Source of the DNA: JAEZDC01 sp036676415
Lineage (GTDB): Bacteria > Bacteroidota > Bacteroidia > Chitinophagales > Chitinophagaceae
Length of the DNA stretch: 64,000 bases
Assembly (NCBI GenBank): GCA_036676415.1
Contig: JAKFCX010000047.1
Coordinates: 52,290 to 116,289 of the forward strand
Direction of reading: 5' to 3'
Position numbers and translations under genes: made by a program. Under the pieces are notes generated by a model. The model made no database searches. It saw only the letters and a list, made by a program, of their open reading frames with translations, and was not told the DNA's origin. Positions 8,995 to 18,731 of the stretch are shown here, one piece after another; the first letter of the stretch is position 1, and every line of letters starts with the position of its first letter.

Positions 8995-11331
8995 TTATTT
9001 CTGTCGGTGAACAGCTTTCCCTGACCTGTGAATACCTAATATTAAAACAGGTAATAATATAAGATTGGTAAGTGTGCCTACTAAAAGTGTAAGTGAAACC
9101 AGCCATCCTAGTGCTTTTGTTCCACCAAACTCGCTGAAGCAAAAGATGATAAAACCTGCTATCAATACGAGTGAAGTATAAATGATACTTAGTCCTGTAT
9201 GACGTATGGTTTGAACCAGTGTATGCTGCACATTATAATTATACAAAGGAAGTTCCTGTTTGTAGTTTACAAGGAATCGAATGGTGATATCAATTGCAAT
9301 TCCCAGGGCAATACTAAAGATAAGAACAGTAGATGGCTTTAACGGAACACCGATCCATCCCATTAATCCTGCGGTAAGTAACAGCGGAATTACATTCGGA
9401 ATAAGTGAACAGATAAGTATTCTCACTGACCTGAATAAATATAACATACAAACTGCAATCAGCACAAAAGCCCAGAAAATACTCTCACGCAGTCCTTTGA
9501 TGATGAAACTCACTCCTTCTAAAAATGTAACACTGGTGCCAGTAAATGTTACATCATACTTTGAGATATCAAAAGTGGAATTGGCAACTTTTTGAAGTGT
9601 ATCTAAAAAAACAGGCAATCTTGCACTGCCAATGTCTTTCATCGTAACACTGATTCTTGCTACACTTAAACTATCTCTGCCAACAAAAGACGTCATTAAT
9701 TTAGTGAGCCCCGTTTCTTTTACAGAATCGTTTTTGGCTCGCAGTGCATTTCGCAATGATCCTGGAATGGTGATCGGTAAAGCATAACTCGAACTGTCAT
9801 TATCATAATAAGCCTGGTTAAAAAATTTCAACCCCTCCACTAAACTCAAAGGCCTTGCAGTCTCTGGCATCTCGCCCACAATAGAAGAGAACTCTTCAAT
9901 ATCCAGCAATACTTCCATATCACTAGCCAATACGCCATTCTTTTTCTTTGTATCAACTACTACCTCTAAAGGCATCACGCCATGAAAATTGGTTTCGAAC
10001 CATTTCAGGTCTGTATATGTTTTATCGTTCTTTGGAAGATCATCAACAATAAAACCTTCACTCTTTAATTTGAACAAACCTGAAATGGCAAACAAGACGA
10101 GCACTGTTGTAATTCCATAAACCGTTTTCTTGTTATTAATTGTCCAACGCTCAATTTTGATGAGGAATCTTTCGAGCAATTTATTATCAAGATATCTTGT
10201 ATGCCTGGGTTTTGGTGCAGGAAGATAGGCAAGCACTGCAGGAATAAAAATCAGTGATATAAAGAACAAGGCCATAATGTTGATACCGGCTACTGCTCCG
10301 AATTCATATAACAATGCACTTTTTGTTAGTGAAAAAACGGCAAAGCCCACAGCTGCAGCAATATTGCAGAATAAGGTAACAATTCCCATTCTGCCAACCA
10401 TCGTTATCAATGCCTGCTTTTTATCATTCGTTTGCCTGTAAGATGAATGGTATTTATTAAGAAAGTAAATGCAATTCGGCACTCCAATCACAACAATCAA
10501 AGGTGGTATCAATGCAATCAGCAGTGTGATCTTGTAGCCCAACAAAACAATTGTGCCCAGGCTCCAAACCACACCAATCAATACAACCACAAGGCTGATC
10601 ATCATAGCACTGAATGAGCGAAAAAAAAGTAGTAATGTAACGGCACTCAATAAAAGAGAACCGATAAGGAACCAATTCATTTCATCTTTGATCCTGTTAC
10701 CTACTTCTGTTCTGATAAATGGCAACCCGCTCACTTTGGTTTCAATGCCGGTTTCTTTTTCAAAGGTTTCAACCTTAGCCATCACATCATTCACCAGCCT
10801 CGTACGACTCTTACTGTTGATGGTATCTTTATTAACCCTTACCCCCAGCAAATAAGCACCGGTTTGGGCATTATATAATAAACCATTATAAAATGGAAGA
10901 TTTTCGAAAACGCTTTTGGCGCTATCTAATTGTAGTTGGGTGGTAAACGGATACGAAAATATTTTTACGGGGTTAAGCTTTTCTGCACTGTCTTTCATTA
11001 ACACTACAGCTTCGGGAATACTTAGTATATCTTCAACCCCAACAATAGTTTTCAATTCTTTATGCAGCTTTCCAACAGCATTAAAAACCTTTACAGTATA
11101 AAACGAATCACTTTCAACTCCTATGGCCAGGGTACCACCATCATCTCCAAATCTTTCTTTAAAAGACTGGAAATCCTGGTACTTTGGATTATCAACAGGA
11201 ATTGCCCTGGTGAATTCATAGCTTAGCTGCACTTTTGATGCGAAATAACCCATCACCGCAGTTAAGGCTAGCAATACTATTAATAAAGGAAGCTTATACT
11301 TTAAAATTAGCTGACCGATCTTATGCCACAT
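8995..11331 (-). CDS. RND/MMPL family membrane transporter
   Basis: About 778 aa from ATG at 11331 (MWHKIGQLILKY); the frame extends to 11361, but the extra ten residues (MFLCRQNYEI) do not look like a native start. The protein has two repeated halves: an N-terminal membrane helix with a soluble loop ('QLSYEFTRAIPVDNPKYQDF'), then a cluster of about five helices, then the pattern again in the C-terminal half. This is the layout of the 'predicted exporter of the RND superfamily' (MMPL) group. Members move lipids, hopanoids or other hydrophobic compounds, but the substrate here is unknown. It is 71 bp upstream of a SusC gene on the same strand; whether they share a transcript is unclear. Confidence 0.85.
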   Translation of the reverse strand: MWHKIGQLILKYKLPLLIVLLALTAVMGYFASKVQLSYEFTRAIPVDNPKYQDFQSFKERFGDDGGTLAIGVESDSFYTVKVFNAVGKLHKELKTIVGVEDILSIPEAVVLMKDSAEKLNPVKIFSYPFTTQLQLDSAKSVFENLPFYNGLLYNAQTGAYLLGVRVNKDTINSKSRTRLVNDVMAKVETFEKETGIETKVSGLPFIRTEVGNRIKDEMNWFLIGSLLLSAVTLLLFFRSFSAMMISLVVVLIGVVWSLGTIVLLGYKITLLIALIPPLIVVIGVPNCIYFLNKYHSSYRQTNDKKQALITMVGRMGIVTLFCNIAAAVGFAVFSLTKSALLYEFGAVAGINIMALFFISLIFIPAVLAYLPAPKPRHTRYLDNKLLERFLIKIERWTINNKKTVYGITTVLVLFAISGLFKLKSEGFIVDDLPKNDKTYTDLKWFETNFHGVMPLEVVVDTKKKNGVLASDMEVLLDIEEFSSIVGEMPETARPLSLVEGLKFFNQAYYDNDSSSYALPITIPGSLRNALRAKNDSVKETGLTKLMTSFVGRDSLSVARISVTMKDIGSARLPVFLDTLQKVANSTFDISKYDVTFTGTSVTFLEGVSFIIKGLRESIFWAFVLIAVCMLYLFRSVRILICSLIPNVIPLLLTAGLMGWIGVPLKPSTVLIFSIALGIAIDITIRFLVNYKQELPLYNYNVQHTLVQTIRHTGLSIIYTSLVLIAGFIIFCFSEFGGTKALGWLVSLTLLVGTLTNLILLPVLILGIHRSGKAVHRQK

Positions 11332-11477
11332 TATCTCGTAGTTCTGCCGGCAAAGAAACATAAAAGCAGTTTATGTTTCGGAAAAGCTGCAGTTATTAAT
11401 CCCTATAATAATTTAAATACACAATAGGTTACACCTTTCATTCTATGCGATCTAACAGACAGGAGTATATTTATAAT

Positions 11478-12419
11478 ATGAAAAATACAATACTTTTTGT
11501 AATGGTATTGTCAACATTAACCGTATCGGCACAAACCATTAAAAAATATTATACCTACGACTGGAAAGAAACAACTATAGCATATGCAAGATTTTTATCC
11601 ATAACCGAAAGAGAAGATTCAGTATGGCATCGCAGAGATGTTTATATAAGGGAGAAAAAGCTTCAGATGGATGGTTACTTTAAAGACAGTGCCTGCAGCA
11701 TAAAGGACGGAAAGTTCTATTATTTTCATTCGAATGGAAAATTGTCTTCGGCCGGAAGGTACTCAAACAATAAAAAAACGGGAATATGGAGACGATATCA
11801 TTCCAATGGCCGTTTAAGCGATTCAACAGTGTATATTAAAGGTAATCCAGCCGGCATTTCTTTAAGTTGGTATCCTGATGGACGACTTTCAGATTCTGCA
11901 GTTTATCAAATGGACGGCAGTGGTTTTTATATCAACTGGTTTGCAGATGGAACTGTTTCAGCAACCGGATCATATTCGAAAGGCAAAAAAAATGGTAGCT
12001 GGAAATATTATCATACCAATGGAAAACTAAGTGCTCGTGAAGAACATGATCATGGAGAACTGATATCTGTTTCCTATTTCACAGAAACAAATGAACATGA
12101 TGATACAATCGATGTAAATAAGCCTGCAGTATTTCCCGGTGGAGAAAAAGCGTGGAAAAAACACGTTCGAAAACACCTTCAGTTTCCTGATGATTACAAA
12201 ATAGATAATGCGGACAGGGCTGTCGTTGTAATTAATGCAACAATTGATGCAGATGGGAATATATCAGCGGTAGATGTAAACACACCATTTCATCCGGATT
12301 TTGATAAAGCAGCAATACAAATCTTCAAGAAATCACCCAAGTGGATCCCTGCAACTGAGCATAACAGGAGAGTTCAATATACCATTCGGCAAACAATAAC
12401 TTTCTTTGACATGGAATAA
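11478..12419 (+). CDS. MORN-repeat protein with C-terminal TonB domain
   Basis: About 313 aa from ATG at 11478; this start is preferred over 11445 because it gives a clean signal peptide (MKNTILFVMVLSTLTVSAQ) and an AGGAG lies at 11461-11465. Residues about 60-190 hold four to five MORN-type repeats ('GRYSNNKKTGIWRRYHSNGR', 'WYPDGRLSDS', 'GSYSKGKKNGSWKYYHTNGK'), a toxin-antitoxin/antigen-like variant common in Bacteroidota. Residues about 215-310 resemble a TonB C-terminal domain ('FPGGEKAWKKHVRKHLQFP', 'ATIDADGNISAVDV'). Exported, probably periplasmic. TonB_C domains here are usually adaptor modules rather than energy-coupling TonB, since there is no N-terminal membrane anchor. Specific role unknown. 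Confidence 0.8.
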   Translation: MKNTILFVMVLSTLTVSAQTIKKYYTYDWKETTIAYARFLSITEREDSVWHRRDVYIREKKLQMDGYFKDSACSIKDGKFYYFHSNGKLSSAGRYSNNKKTGIWRRYHSNGRLSDSTVYIKGNPAGISLSWYPDGRLSDSAVYQMDGSGFYINWFADGTVSATGSYSKGKKNGSWKYYHTNGKLSAREEHDHGELISVSYFTETNEHDDTIDVNKPAVFPGGEKAWKKHVRKHLQFPDDYKIDNADRAVVVINATIDADGNISAVDVNTPFHPDFDKAAIQIFKKSPKWIPATEHNRRVQYTIRQTITFFDME

Positions 12420-12487
12420 TTCTCATCACTGGTTGAGCATTTAATTACTCAGTAACAAATCTTTTACTGAAGCATGCTTAGGTTTTA

Positions 12488-12673
12488 CTAATTCTCACCA
12501 TTTTCATCATCTAATTTTATTTTAATTACCCTTAATGGCTTGTGAATTATTTCAACCTTTGACCAATCAACCAGCTTTTTTAGCGATGATTGCACCGGTT
12601 TTGCAGCAATCGGCAATACTTCAATTCTTATTATGCTACGATTTACTTTTTTAGTATTAGGATGCCTTACCAT
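12488..12673 (-). CDS. Doubtful small ORF, antisense to the receptor start
   Basis: A 61-codon minus-strand frame that covers most of the 213-bp gap before the next gene and overlaps the first 41 bp of the TonB receptor in antisense. Its codon use is not unlike neighbouring genes and its C-terminal half ('KLVDWSKVEIIHKPLRVIKI') reads like protein. I recognise no family and no ribosome-binding site. It may be a small gene, a remnant, or chance; the receptor start at 12633 is much better supported. Confidence 0.2.
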   Translation of the reverse strand: MVRHPNTKKVNRSIIRIEVLPIAAKPVQSSLKKLVDWSKVEIIHKPLRVIKIKLDDENGEN

Positions 12674-15185
12674 TTTTATTGCTTATTCCCAGGAGGAACC
12701 AGAAATTCCAAATCCCTTGACGCCTGTTATTAAGGCAACAAGTAACCGTATTTATGGAAAGATCGTTGACAAAACAGGAAAAGCTGTTGAAGCAGCTTCA
12801 TTGCAATTGTACATTGTAGCAACCGAAAATTCAGGAAACAAACCCGACAGTTTAATTCGTGCAAAAGTAAGCCAGGTAAATGGTGACTTTCAATTCACAG
12901 ACCTTCCATTTGTTGATAGCTTTCGTTTATTTATTGCTGCAATAGGCTTCGGCAGTGCCAACCATTTTGTGGTTTTTGGCAAAAGGGAACAGGGAAATTT
13001 TATTGAAAAAGACCTTGGAAATATTGCTTTGCTGGAAGATGTACAGCAGTTGGCCGAAGTAACGGTTAGTTCAACAAGACCTGCAATGGAAATGGCAGTT
13101 GACAGAAGAGTTTTCAATGTTGACAAAAGTCTAACTGCTGCAGGTGGAACGGCCGTTGATGTGATGAAGAACATTCCTTCCCTCACTGTTGATGTAGATG
13201 GAAATGTTTCACTACGAAACAATACACCACAGATATTTATTGATGGCAGGCCAACCATCTTAACACTCGACCAGATACCTGCTGATAATATCGAAAGAGT
13301 TGAACTGATCACCAATCCTTCTGCGAAATTTGATGCAGCCAGTACAGCCGGCATTATCAACATCATCTTAAAGAAAAACCGCAGAGTAGGATTGAATGGT
13401 ATTGCATCTGTTGGGGCAGGATATCCTGATATATTAAATGGAAGCGTAAACCTCAATACAAGGCAGGGCAAGATCAATGTTTTTCTCAGCGGAAATTTTA
13501 ACCAGAGTGGTGGAATTGCCGAAGGAAGAACATTAAGACAAAACAAAGAAAACGGAGTGGTATCAGATTACTTTAACCAATACTCAAATGAAGAACGAAA
13601 CCGTAAGTTCATGTCATTTCGTTTTGGCCTCGACTATTTTCTGGATAATCGGAATACAGTTTCACTCTCCCAAAATATTGTAGACGGCAGGTTCAGAAAT
13701 TCTGAAACCCAGGACCAGGAATATCGTAACATTAATAACGTATTAGAAAGATATGGCGACAGGTTATCTGAGAGCAATTCTGAATTCAAGCGATATAATA
13801 CACAGCTCAACTTCACCCATAAATTCCCTGAGCAGGGAAAGGAACTGACTGCCAATGTCAATTACAATTATGGTAGGGGCAATAATTTTTCAGACATATA
13901 TAATGCATTCTTTTTTCCCGATGGCAGCCTTTATAACACGCCAACAACAGTCAATAATTCCGGAAGTAATAATAACAACCAGGTAACGTTTCAATTGGAT
14001 TTTGCAGACCCTATTGGTGAAGATGGAAAATTTGAAACAGGTGTTCGCAGCTATATTAACAACTTCAGCAGCAGGTTTATGGCTGTAGCAAAAAATGGTG
14101 GCATTGAAACAATTCTTCCCTTAAGTAATAATATCGAATACAGGGAAATAGTAAATGCAGCTTATGTTACCTATTCAAATAAATTCTCAAAAACATTCTC
14201 ATACCAGGCAGGGTTAAGAGCTGAAGCATCTTCCTTCAACGGAAAGCTGCTGAATAGCGGCGAATCATTTGGGTATAATTATCCTGAAAACTTTAAAGGA
14301 TTGTTTGATGCCTTGTTTCCAAGCTTATTCCTAACGAAAGCAATCAATGATAATACAGATGTACAGTTAAATTATTCAAGAAGAATACGCCGACCTAATT
14401 TCTGGCAATTAAACCCATTTCTCAATATCAGTGATCCGGTGAATGTAAGTATTGGTAATCCTGCACTTCGTCCTGAATTCACCAACTCCTTTGAATTTAA
14501 TTACAACAGGAAGTATGAGAAGGGAGATTTTCTAACATCCATTTACTACAGAAATAACCAGGGAGATATCACCAGGTATAGCGATACGATTACTGGGGCT
14601 CAATACCAGCAATTAAATAATGCAGCAGTAGATCCTAACGCTGTTCTCAATACATTCATCAATGCAACTGCTACCAATCGAATGGGTGCTGAGTTTATTT
14701 TGCAGCATAAGTTCACAAAGAACTTCGACATCACCCCTTCAGTTGATCTGCAATACAGGAAAGTAATTGCCGGGAACAATAAATTAAACCTGAATAATGA
14801 AGGTTTTAACTGGGAGGCAAAGCTTATTGTAAACTACAAGATCGAAACGGAACGTTCAAAACTCTTCAATAATCTTGGCTTCCAGGTGATAACGGAATAT
14901 GAATCGCCTGAGATCATTCCACAGGGAAAAAGGGTGGCTCAGTATAGTACTGACCTGGCTATAAGAAAAGATTTTCTGAAAGAAAAAAAAGCTTCACTCA
15001 CTTTTAGTGTGAATGATGTTTTCTGGTCGAACAAATGGGGATCAGTGATAGATACGGATCGCTTTTTCCAGGATTCATACAGAAGAAATGTAAGAACATT
15101 TCGGGTAACCTTCAGTTATAAATTCGGCAGTTCTACTTTCCAGTTGTTCAATAGAAATAACGACAGAGGTGATGGTGATGATTAA
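12633..15185 (+). CDS. TonB-dependent receptor, outer membrane beta-barrel family
   Basis: 850 aa. Signal peptide MLRFTFLVLGCLTIFIAYSQ, then a carboxypeptidase-regulatory-like domain (about 38-115, 'RIYGKIVDKTGKAVEAASL'), a plug (about 135-245) with 'VDVMKNIPSLTVDVDGNVSL', 'IFIDGRPT' and 'NIERVELITNPSAKFDAAST', and a C-terminal barrel with the 'LNYSRRIRRPNFWQLNPF' motif. This combination is typical of the OMP_b-brl_3 group, which lacks a SusD partner; indeed none is present. It probably imports a ligand across the outer membrane. The short Gly/Asp tail (RGDGDD) after the last strand is unusual for a barrel that should end in Phe or Tyr. Confidence 0.9.
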   Translation: MLRFTFLVLGCLTIFIAYSQEEPEIPNPLTPVIKATSNRIYGKIVDKTGKAVEAASLQLYIVATENSGNKPDSLIRAKVSQVNGDFQFTDLPFVDSFRLFIAAIGFGSANHFVVFGKREQGNFIEKDLGNIALLEDVQQLAEVTVSSTRPAMEMAVDRRVFNVDKSLTAAGGTAVDVMKNIPSLTVDVDGNVSLRNNTPQIFIDGRPTILTLDQIPADNIERVELITNPSAKFDAASTAGIINIILKKNRRVGLNGIASVGAGYPDILNGSVNLNTRQGKINVFLSGNFNQSGGIAEGRTLRQNKENGVVSDYFNQYSNEERNRKFMSFRFGLDYFLDNRNTVSLSQNIVDGRFRNSETQDQEYRNINNVLERYGDRLSESNSEFKRYNTQLNFTHKFPEQGKELTANVNYNYGRGNNFSDIYNAFFFPDGSLYNTPTTVNNSGSNNNNQVTFQLDFADPIGEDGKFETGVRSYINNFSSRFMAVAKNGGIETILPLSNNIEYREIVNAAYVTYSNKFSKTFSYQAGLRAEASSFNGKLLNSGESFGYNYPENFKGLFDALFPSLFLTKAINDNTDVQLNYSRRIRRPNFWQLNPFLNISDPVNVSIGNPALRPEFTNSFEFNYNRKYEKGDFLTSIYYRNNQGDITRYSDTITGAQYQQLNNAAVDPNAVLNTFINATATNRMGAEFILQHKFTKNFDITPSVDLQYRKVIAGNNKLNLNNEGFNWEAKLIVNYKIETERSKLFNNLGFQVITEYESPEIIPQGKRVAQYSTDLAIRKDFLKEKKASLTFSVNDVFWSNKWGSVIDTDRFFQDSYRRNVRTFRVTFSYKFGSSTFQLFNRNNDRGDGDD

Positions 15186-15281
15186 GTAACTTTATCTACT
15201 GCATTGTGAATTTAATTTGCCTTTTAACAAACCGACAATAATGCGGCACAAGTTTTAGGCTATTAAAGAAAACAAGATACC

Positions 15282-15878
15282 ATGGCCAGAATAAATACAG
15301 GTAAAACTGAACAGCAGAAGACAAAAGAGAATGAGCCTGTAAAAAATACAGATACAGATCAAAACAATAGTGAATTTCCAGGTTATCCTCATTACTCAAA
15401 AACTGAAGATATCATGGACAGTAGAAGTGATGCGGAAAGAGTAAATGTAGATGTAGAGAACCTGCCCAATTTTCACAATGCTACTACAGCACATAGATTG
15501 AATCCCGGAATGGAAGCGGAAGGAACAAACGATACTTTACCTGTGAGTACAGAGGGGGAGATGGAAACCGATCTGGGAATTGAAATGGGTACTGAGGCCG
15601 ATGTTACTGCTGAAGAGAAAAAGATGCTGGACGATGATATGTATTATCCAACACCCGATGAAGACAGTCTCAGACAAGCGAGATTAGATGATACGGATTT
15701 TGATGGTGAGAAATTGAATGAAGAAAGTTTTGGATCCGGCCAGGTAGAAAGTGGTGATGATCTGGACATGGACATGGTAGAAGAGAATAAGAATGAGGCA
15801 ATAGGAGAAGGTGATGAAGAAAATCAGTACTGGAGCAGTAGCGACAACAATGATGAAGATGTATCAGAAGGTGCTTAA
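15282..15878 (+). CDS. Acidic, probably disordered hypothetical protein
   Basis: 198 aa, very rich in Asp, Glu, Asn and Ser and nearly free of hydrophobic stretches; no signal peptide or membrane segment. The N-terminal part has the string 'YPHYSKTEDIMDSRSDAERV', which I associate with a conserved but uncharacterised Bacteroidota family ('YPxYxxxEDIM...RVxxDVE'). The C-terminal 110 residues are almost wholly acidic (EEKKMLDDDMYYPTPDED, DDLDMDMVEENKNEAIGEG). Likely cytoplasmic and unstructured. No function can be given. It stands alone between a receptor gene and the SulP region, with a 96-bp upstream gap. Confidence 0.75.
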   Translation: MARINTGKTEQQKTKENEPVKNTDTDQNNSEFPGYPHYSKTEDIMDSRSDAERVNVDVENLPNFHNATTAHRLNPGMEAEGTNDTLPVSTEGEMETDLGIEMGTEADVTAEEKKMLDDDMYYPTPDEDSLRQARLDDTDFDGEKLNEESFGSGQVESGDDLDMDMVEENKNEAIGEGDEENQYWSSSDNNDEDVSEGA

Positions 15879-15995
15879 CTGGACGCTTTTTAACAAAATG
15901 TGGATTTCTCTCCACTCGCTCAATCAAAACTTTACCAAAAAATGTTATAGGTAAGGCTTGCAATATTTTTGCATGCATATATATTTGCACTCGCA

Positions 15996-16289
15996 ATGGC
16001 AAAATTCTTAATGACGATAATGATCATCTTTATGGCCGTGGGTCCTTTGGCTCATGGGTATTTTGCTTTTAAATTCAACCTTACTCAATCGTTAGTTGCA
16101 GAAGAAGAAACACACGATGAAAAACCTACTGCTAAGGCTAAACAGGATCTAAAACATACTTATTTTTCTTCCATCTCTTTTCATCAGCATAGTACCGCTG
16201 ATCTTCTGAAGGCTTCACGCCAGCGTTATCTTATTTTTCTTTCGAAAGGTTATGTAGGCACACCATTTTTGCCGCCCGATATGATATAA
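15996..16289 (+). CDS. Small single-membrane-segment hypothetical protein
   Basis: 97 aa from ATG at 15996 (MAKFLMTIMIIFMAVGPLAH); an in-frame ATG at 15969 would add MHAYIFALA. The N-terminus is a membrane helix or uncleaved signal; the rest is soluble with 'SISFHQHSTADLLKASRQRY' and a 'PFLPPDMI' end, so it should face the periplasm. No family is recognised. It ends 79 bp before the SulP gene on the same strand and could be co-transcribed with it, which makes an accessory role to anion or bicarbonate transport conceivable, but this is only an inference from position. Confidence 0.55.
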   Translation: MAKFLMTIMIIFMAVGPLAHGYFAFKFNLTQSLVAEEETHDEKPTAKAKQDLKHTYFSSISFHQHSTADLLKASRQRYLIFLSKGYVGTPFLPPDMI

Positions 16290-16368
16290 TAATGTTCACT
16301 TTTTCTACGAGGCAAAAAACCTCGGGGAAGAAGCATGTATTTATTATTTCAATCTAAACATAATCTTT

Positions 16369-17979
16369 ATGAAAAGATCTGCATTTGCAAATCTTAGAAA
16401 CGATATACCATCGAGTATCGTGGTATTTTTAGTGGCAGTTCCTTTATGTCTTGGTATAGCACTGGCTTCCGGAGCTCCATTTTTTTCGGGTCTTATCGCT
16501 GGTATCATTGGCGGTATCGTGGTAGGTTCACTTAGTAATTCAAACTTAAGTGTAAGCGGACCGGCAGCTGGTTTGGCGGCAATAGTTTTAGCGTCCATCA
16601 CTAAGCTGGGAGCCTTTGATATCTTTCTTGTTGCGGTAGTGCTGGCAGGATTGATACAATTGGTATTGGGTTTTGTAAAAGCAGGAATCGTTGCCAATTA
16701 TATTCCTGGCAATGTTATTAAGGGAATGCTTACAGCAATTGGCATTCTCATCATTCTTACACAGATACCACATGCCTTTGGATTTGATAAAAACGCAGAA
16801 GGCCAGCTTGATTTCAGGCAAACAGATGGCGGAAATATTTTTACCGCTATTTCTGAGGCACTATCAAGAATAGATATTGGGGTTACCATTGTAACGTTGG
16901 TTTCGCTAGCCATATTGATACTCTGGGAGAAACCTTTCATGAGCAAGTTAAAACTCGTTCCCGGAGCCCTGGTTGTGGTAATCGTCGCTATCGTCATTAA
17001 TCAACTGTACCTGGCTTTTCTCCCGGAAATGTATATCACAGGTGACCACCTGGTAAAAGTTCCGGTAGCAAATTCTTTTGATGAATTCAAAGGATTACTG
17101 GTATTTCCGGATTTTTCAAAGATCAATAGTGAGGTTATAATCACAGGCTTTACAATAGCCATAGTTGCATCAATCGAGACATTGCTTTGTATTGAAGCCA
17201 TCGATAAGATCGATCCGAAGAGAAGGGTAACAAATACCAACCGTGAATTGAGAGCACAAGGCATCGGCAACATGCTTTCCGGCTTGCTGGGTGGCTTACC
17301 AATCACCAGCGTTATTGTTCGAAGCAGTGCCAATTTAAATTCAGGTGCCAAAACAAAATTGTCTACGATTCTGCATGGTACATTGATATTGCTTTGCACC
17401 CTCTTTATACCGGGAATTCTAAACATGATTCCACTAGGAGCATTGGCTGCAGTGTTGTTAATGACAGGTTATAAGCTGGCAAAGATTTCCATTTTCAAAC
17501 AAATGTTTATGAATGGAAAATTCCAATGGATACCGTTTATGGTGACGGTGGTTGCAATTGTATTCACCGACCTTCTTACAGGTGTAGCCTTGGGACTTGG
17601 AACCAGCATCTTTGCCATTCTTTATGGAAATATGAAAAACTCATATTACTTCCACAAAGAAGAACATCATGAAGGAGAAATCATTCGTATTCATTTGTCT
17701 GAAGAAGTTTCTTTCCTCAACAAAGGCAGTATCAAAATTACTTTAGATCACATGCCCGAAAATTCAACTGTTTTGATTGATGCCTCAGAAACACAATATG
17801 TAGATTTCGATGTATTGGAAATCATAAGAGAATTCAACGACATAAGGGCTAAAGAAAAGAACATCACCTGCATACTCATTGGGTTTAAAGAAAAATATGG
17901 TGTTGTCAACACACACAATGTTCACTCTGAAGAAATGCCTCTTATTCTTAACAAATCAAAAGCTACAACTGCTGCTTAG
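16369..17979 (+). CDS. SulP family inorganic anion transporter with STAS domain
   Basis: 536 aa. The N-terminal region has 'NDIPSSIVVFLVAVPLCLGI', the usual SulP start, followed by about 10-12 membrane helices including 'GLIAGIIGGIVVGSLSNSNL' and 'SVSGPAAGLAAIV'. Residues about 435-530 form a short STAS domain ('GSIKITLDHMPENSTVLIDA', 'VDFDVLEIIREFND'). SulP proteins move sulfate, bicarbonate or other anions. A beta-carbonic anhydrase starts 24 bp downstream, so bicarbonate is the most likely substrate (inference from this well-known pairing, as for marine and cyanobacterial SulP bicarbonate carriers). Confidence 0.92.
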   Translation: MKRSAFANLRNDIPSSIVVFLVAVPLCLGIALASGAPFFSGLIAGIIGGIVVGSLSNSNLSVSGPAAGLAAIVLASITKLGAFDIFLVAVVLAGLIQLVLGFVKAGIVANYIPGNVIKGMLTAIGILIILTQIPHAFGFDKNAEGQLDFRQTDGGNIFTAISEALSRIDIGVTIVTLVSLAILILWEKPFMSKLKLVPGALVVVIVAIVINQLYLAFLPEMYITGDHLVKVPVANSFDEFKGLLVFPDFSKINSEVIITGFTIAIVASIETLLCIEAIDKIDPKRRVTNTNRELRAQGIGNMLSGLLGGLPITSVIVRSSANLNSGAKTKLSTILHGTLILLCTLFIPGILNMIPLGALAAVLLMTGYKLAKISIFKQMFMNGKFQWIPFMVTVVAIVFTDLLTGVALGLGTSIFAILYGNMKNSYYFHKEEHHEGEIIRIHLSEEVSFLNKGSIKITLDHMPENSTVLIDASETQYVDFDVLEIIREFNDIRAKEKNITCILIGFKEKYGVVNTHNVHSEEMPLILNKSKATTAA

Positions 17980-18003
17980 TATTCATCATTAAAAATATTA
18001 ATC

Positions 18004-18675
18004 ATGAGAACATTTAATAAAGAATTGCAACAGAATATTACTCCTCAACAGGCATTAGACATATTGCGAGAGGGCAATGAAAGGTTTGTAAATAATCTTA
18101 AAATCAACAGGAACCTGTTACAACAAGTGAATGAAACACGAGACGGCCAATGGCCTTTCGCAGTAGTGCTGAGCTGTATTGACAGCCGAACCTCTGCAGA
18201 ACTTGTGTTTGACCAGGGATTGGGAGACATATTCAGCATCAGGATAGCAGGTAATGTTGTAAATGATGACATCATCGGCAGCATGGAATTTGGCTGTAAA
18301 GTAGCTGGCGCAAAAATCATTGTTGTGTTGGGTCACTCGAAATGCGGAGCAATAAAAGGAGCGTGTGACCATGTGAAGCTTGGTAAGCTTTCAGGATTAC
18401 TCAGCAAAATCGAACCAGCCATCGAAGCGGAAAAATCTACTAAGGAAAATCGCACCGCTGCTAACCCTGAATTTGTAGAGAAGGTAGCCACGATAAATAT
18501 CCACCAGAACGTAAATGCAATCATAGAAAGAAGCAGTATCATCAGGGAAATGATTTCAAACGGTGAGATTGAAATTGTAGGAGCAATGTACGACGTAGCT
18601 ATAGGTAAGGTTGAATTTTTTGAACCCATAGACCAACTGAAAGGCATACAAAAACTAGAAGAAACTTTGGTTTAA
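18004..18675 (+). CDS. Beta-class carbonic anhydrase
   Basis: 223 aa, a full-length beta-carbonic anhydrase that interconverts CO2 and bicarbonate. Zinc ligands and active-site residues are visible: Cys58-Ile-Asp60-Ser-Arg62 ('VLSCIDSRTS') and His111-xx-Cys114 ('GHSKCGAIKGA'). The N-terminal 'LREGNERFVNN' motif is also typical. No signal peptide, so cytoplasmic. It follows the SulP gene by 24 bp and is closed by a terminator, so the two form an operon for bicarbonate uptake and conversion, probably serving anaplerotic carboxylations. Confidence 0.96.
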   Translation: MRTFNKELQQNITPQQALDILREGNERFVNNLKINRNLLQQVNETRDGQWPFAVVLSCIDSRTSAELVFDQGLGDIFSIRIAGNVVNDDIIGSMEFGCKVAGAKIIVVLGHSKCGAIKGACDHVKLGKLSGLLSKIEPAIEAEKSTKENRTAANPEFVEKVATINIHQNVNAIIERSSIIREMISNGEIEIVGAMYDVAIGKVEFFEPIDQLKGIQKLEETLV

Positions 18676-18686
18676 ACAACCTGCCA

Positions 18687-18718
18687 GGAGCTGCTTTTCT
18701 AAGCAGCTCCTTTACTTT
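18687..18718 (+). terminator. Intrinsic terminator of the SulP/carbonic anhydrase operon
   Basis: A 10-bp perfect stem (18687-18696 with 18701-18710) with a TTCT loop is followed by TTTACTTTT, 12 bp after the carbonic anhydrase stop. Confidence 0.85.
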
Positions 18719-18731
18719 TATTTGACTGATC

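Noticed and set aside
12890..13546. 218-codon open frame on the minus strand inside the TonB receptor
   Set aside because: It lies wholly within a well-supported gene and has no recognisable motif; a shadow frame.
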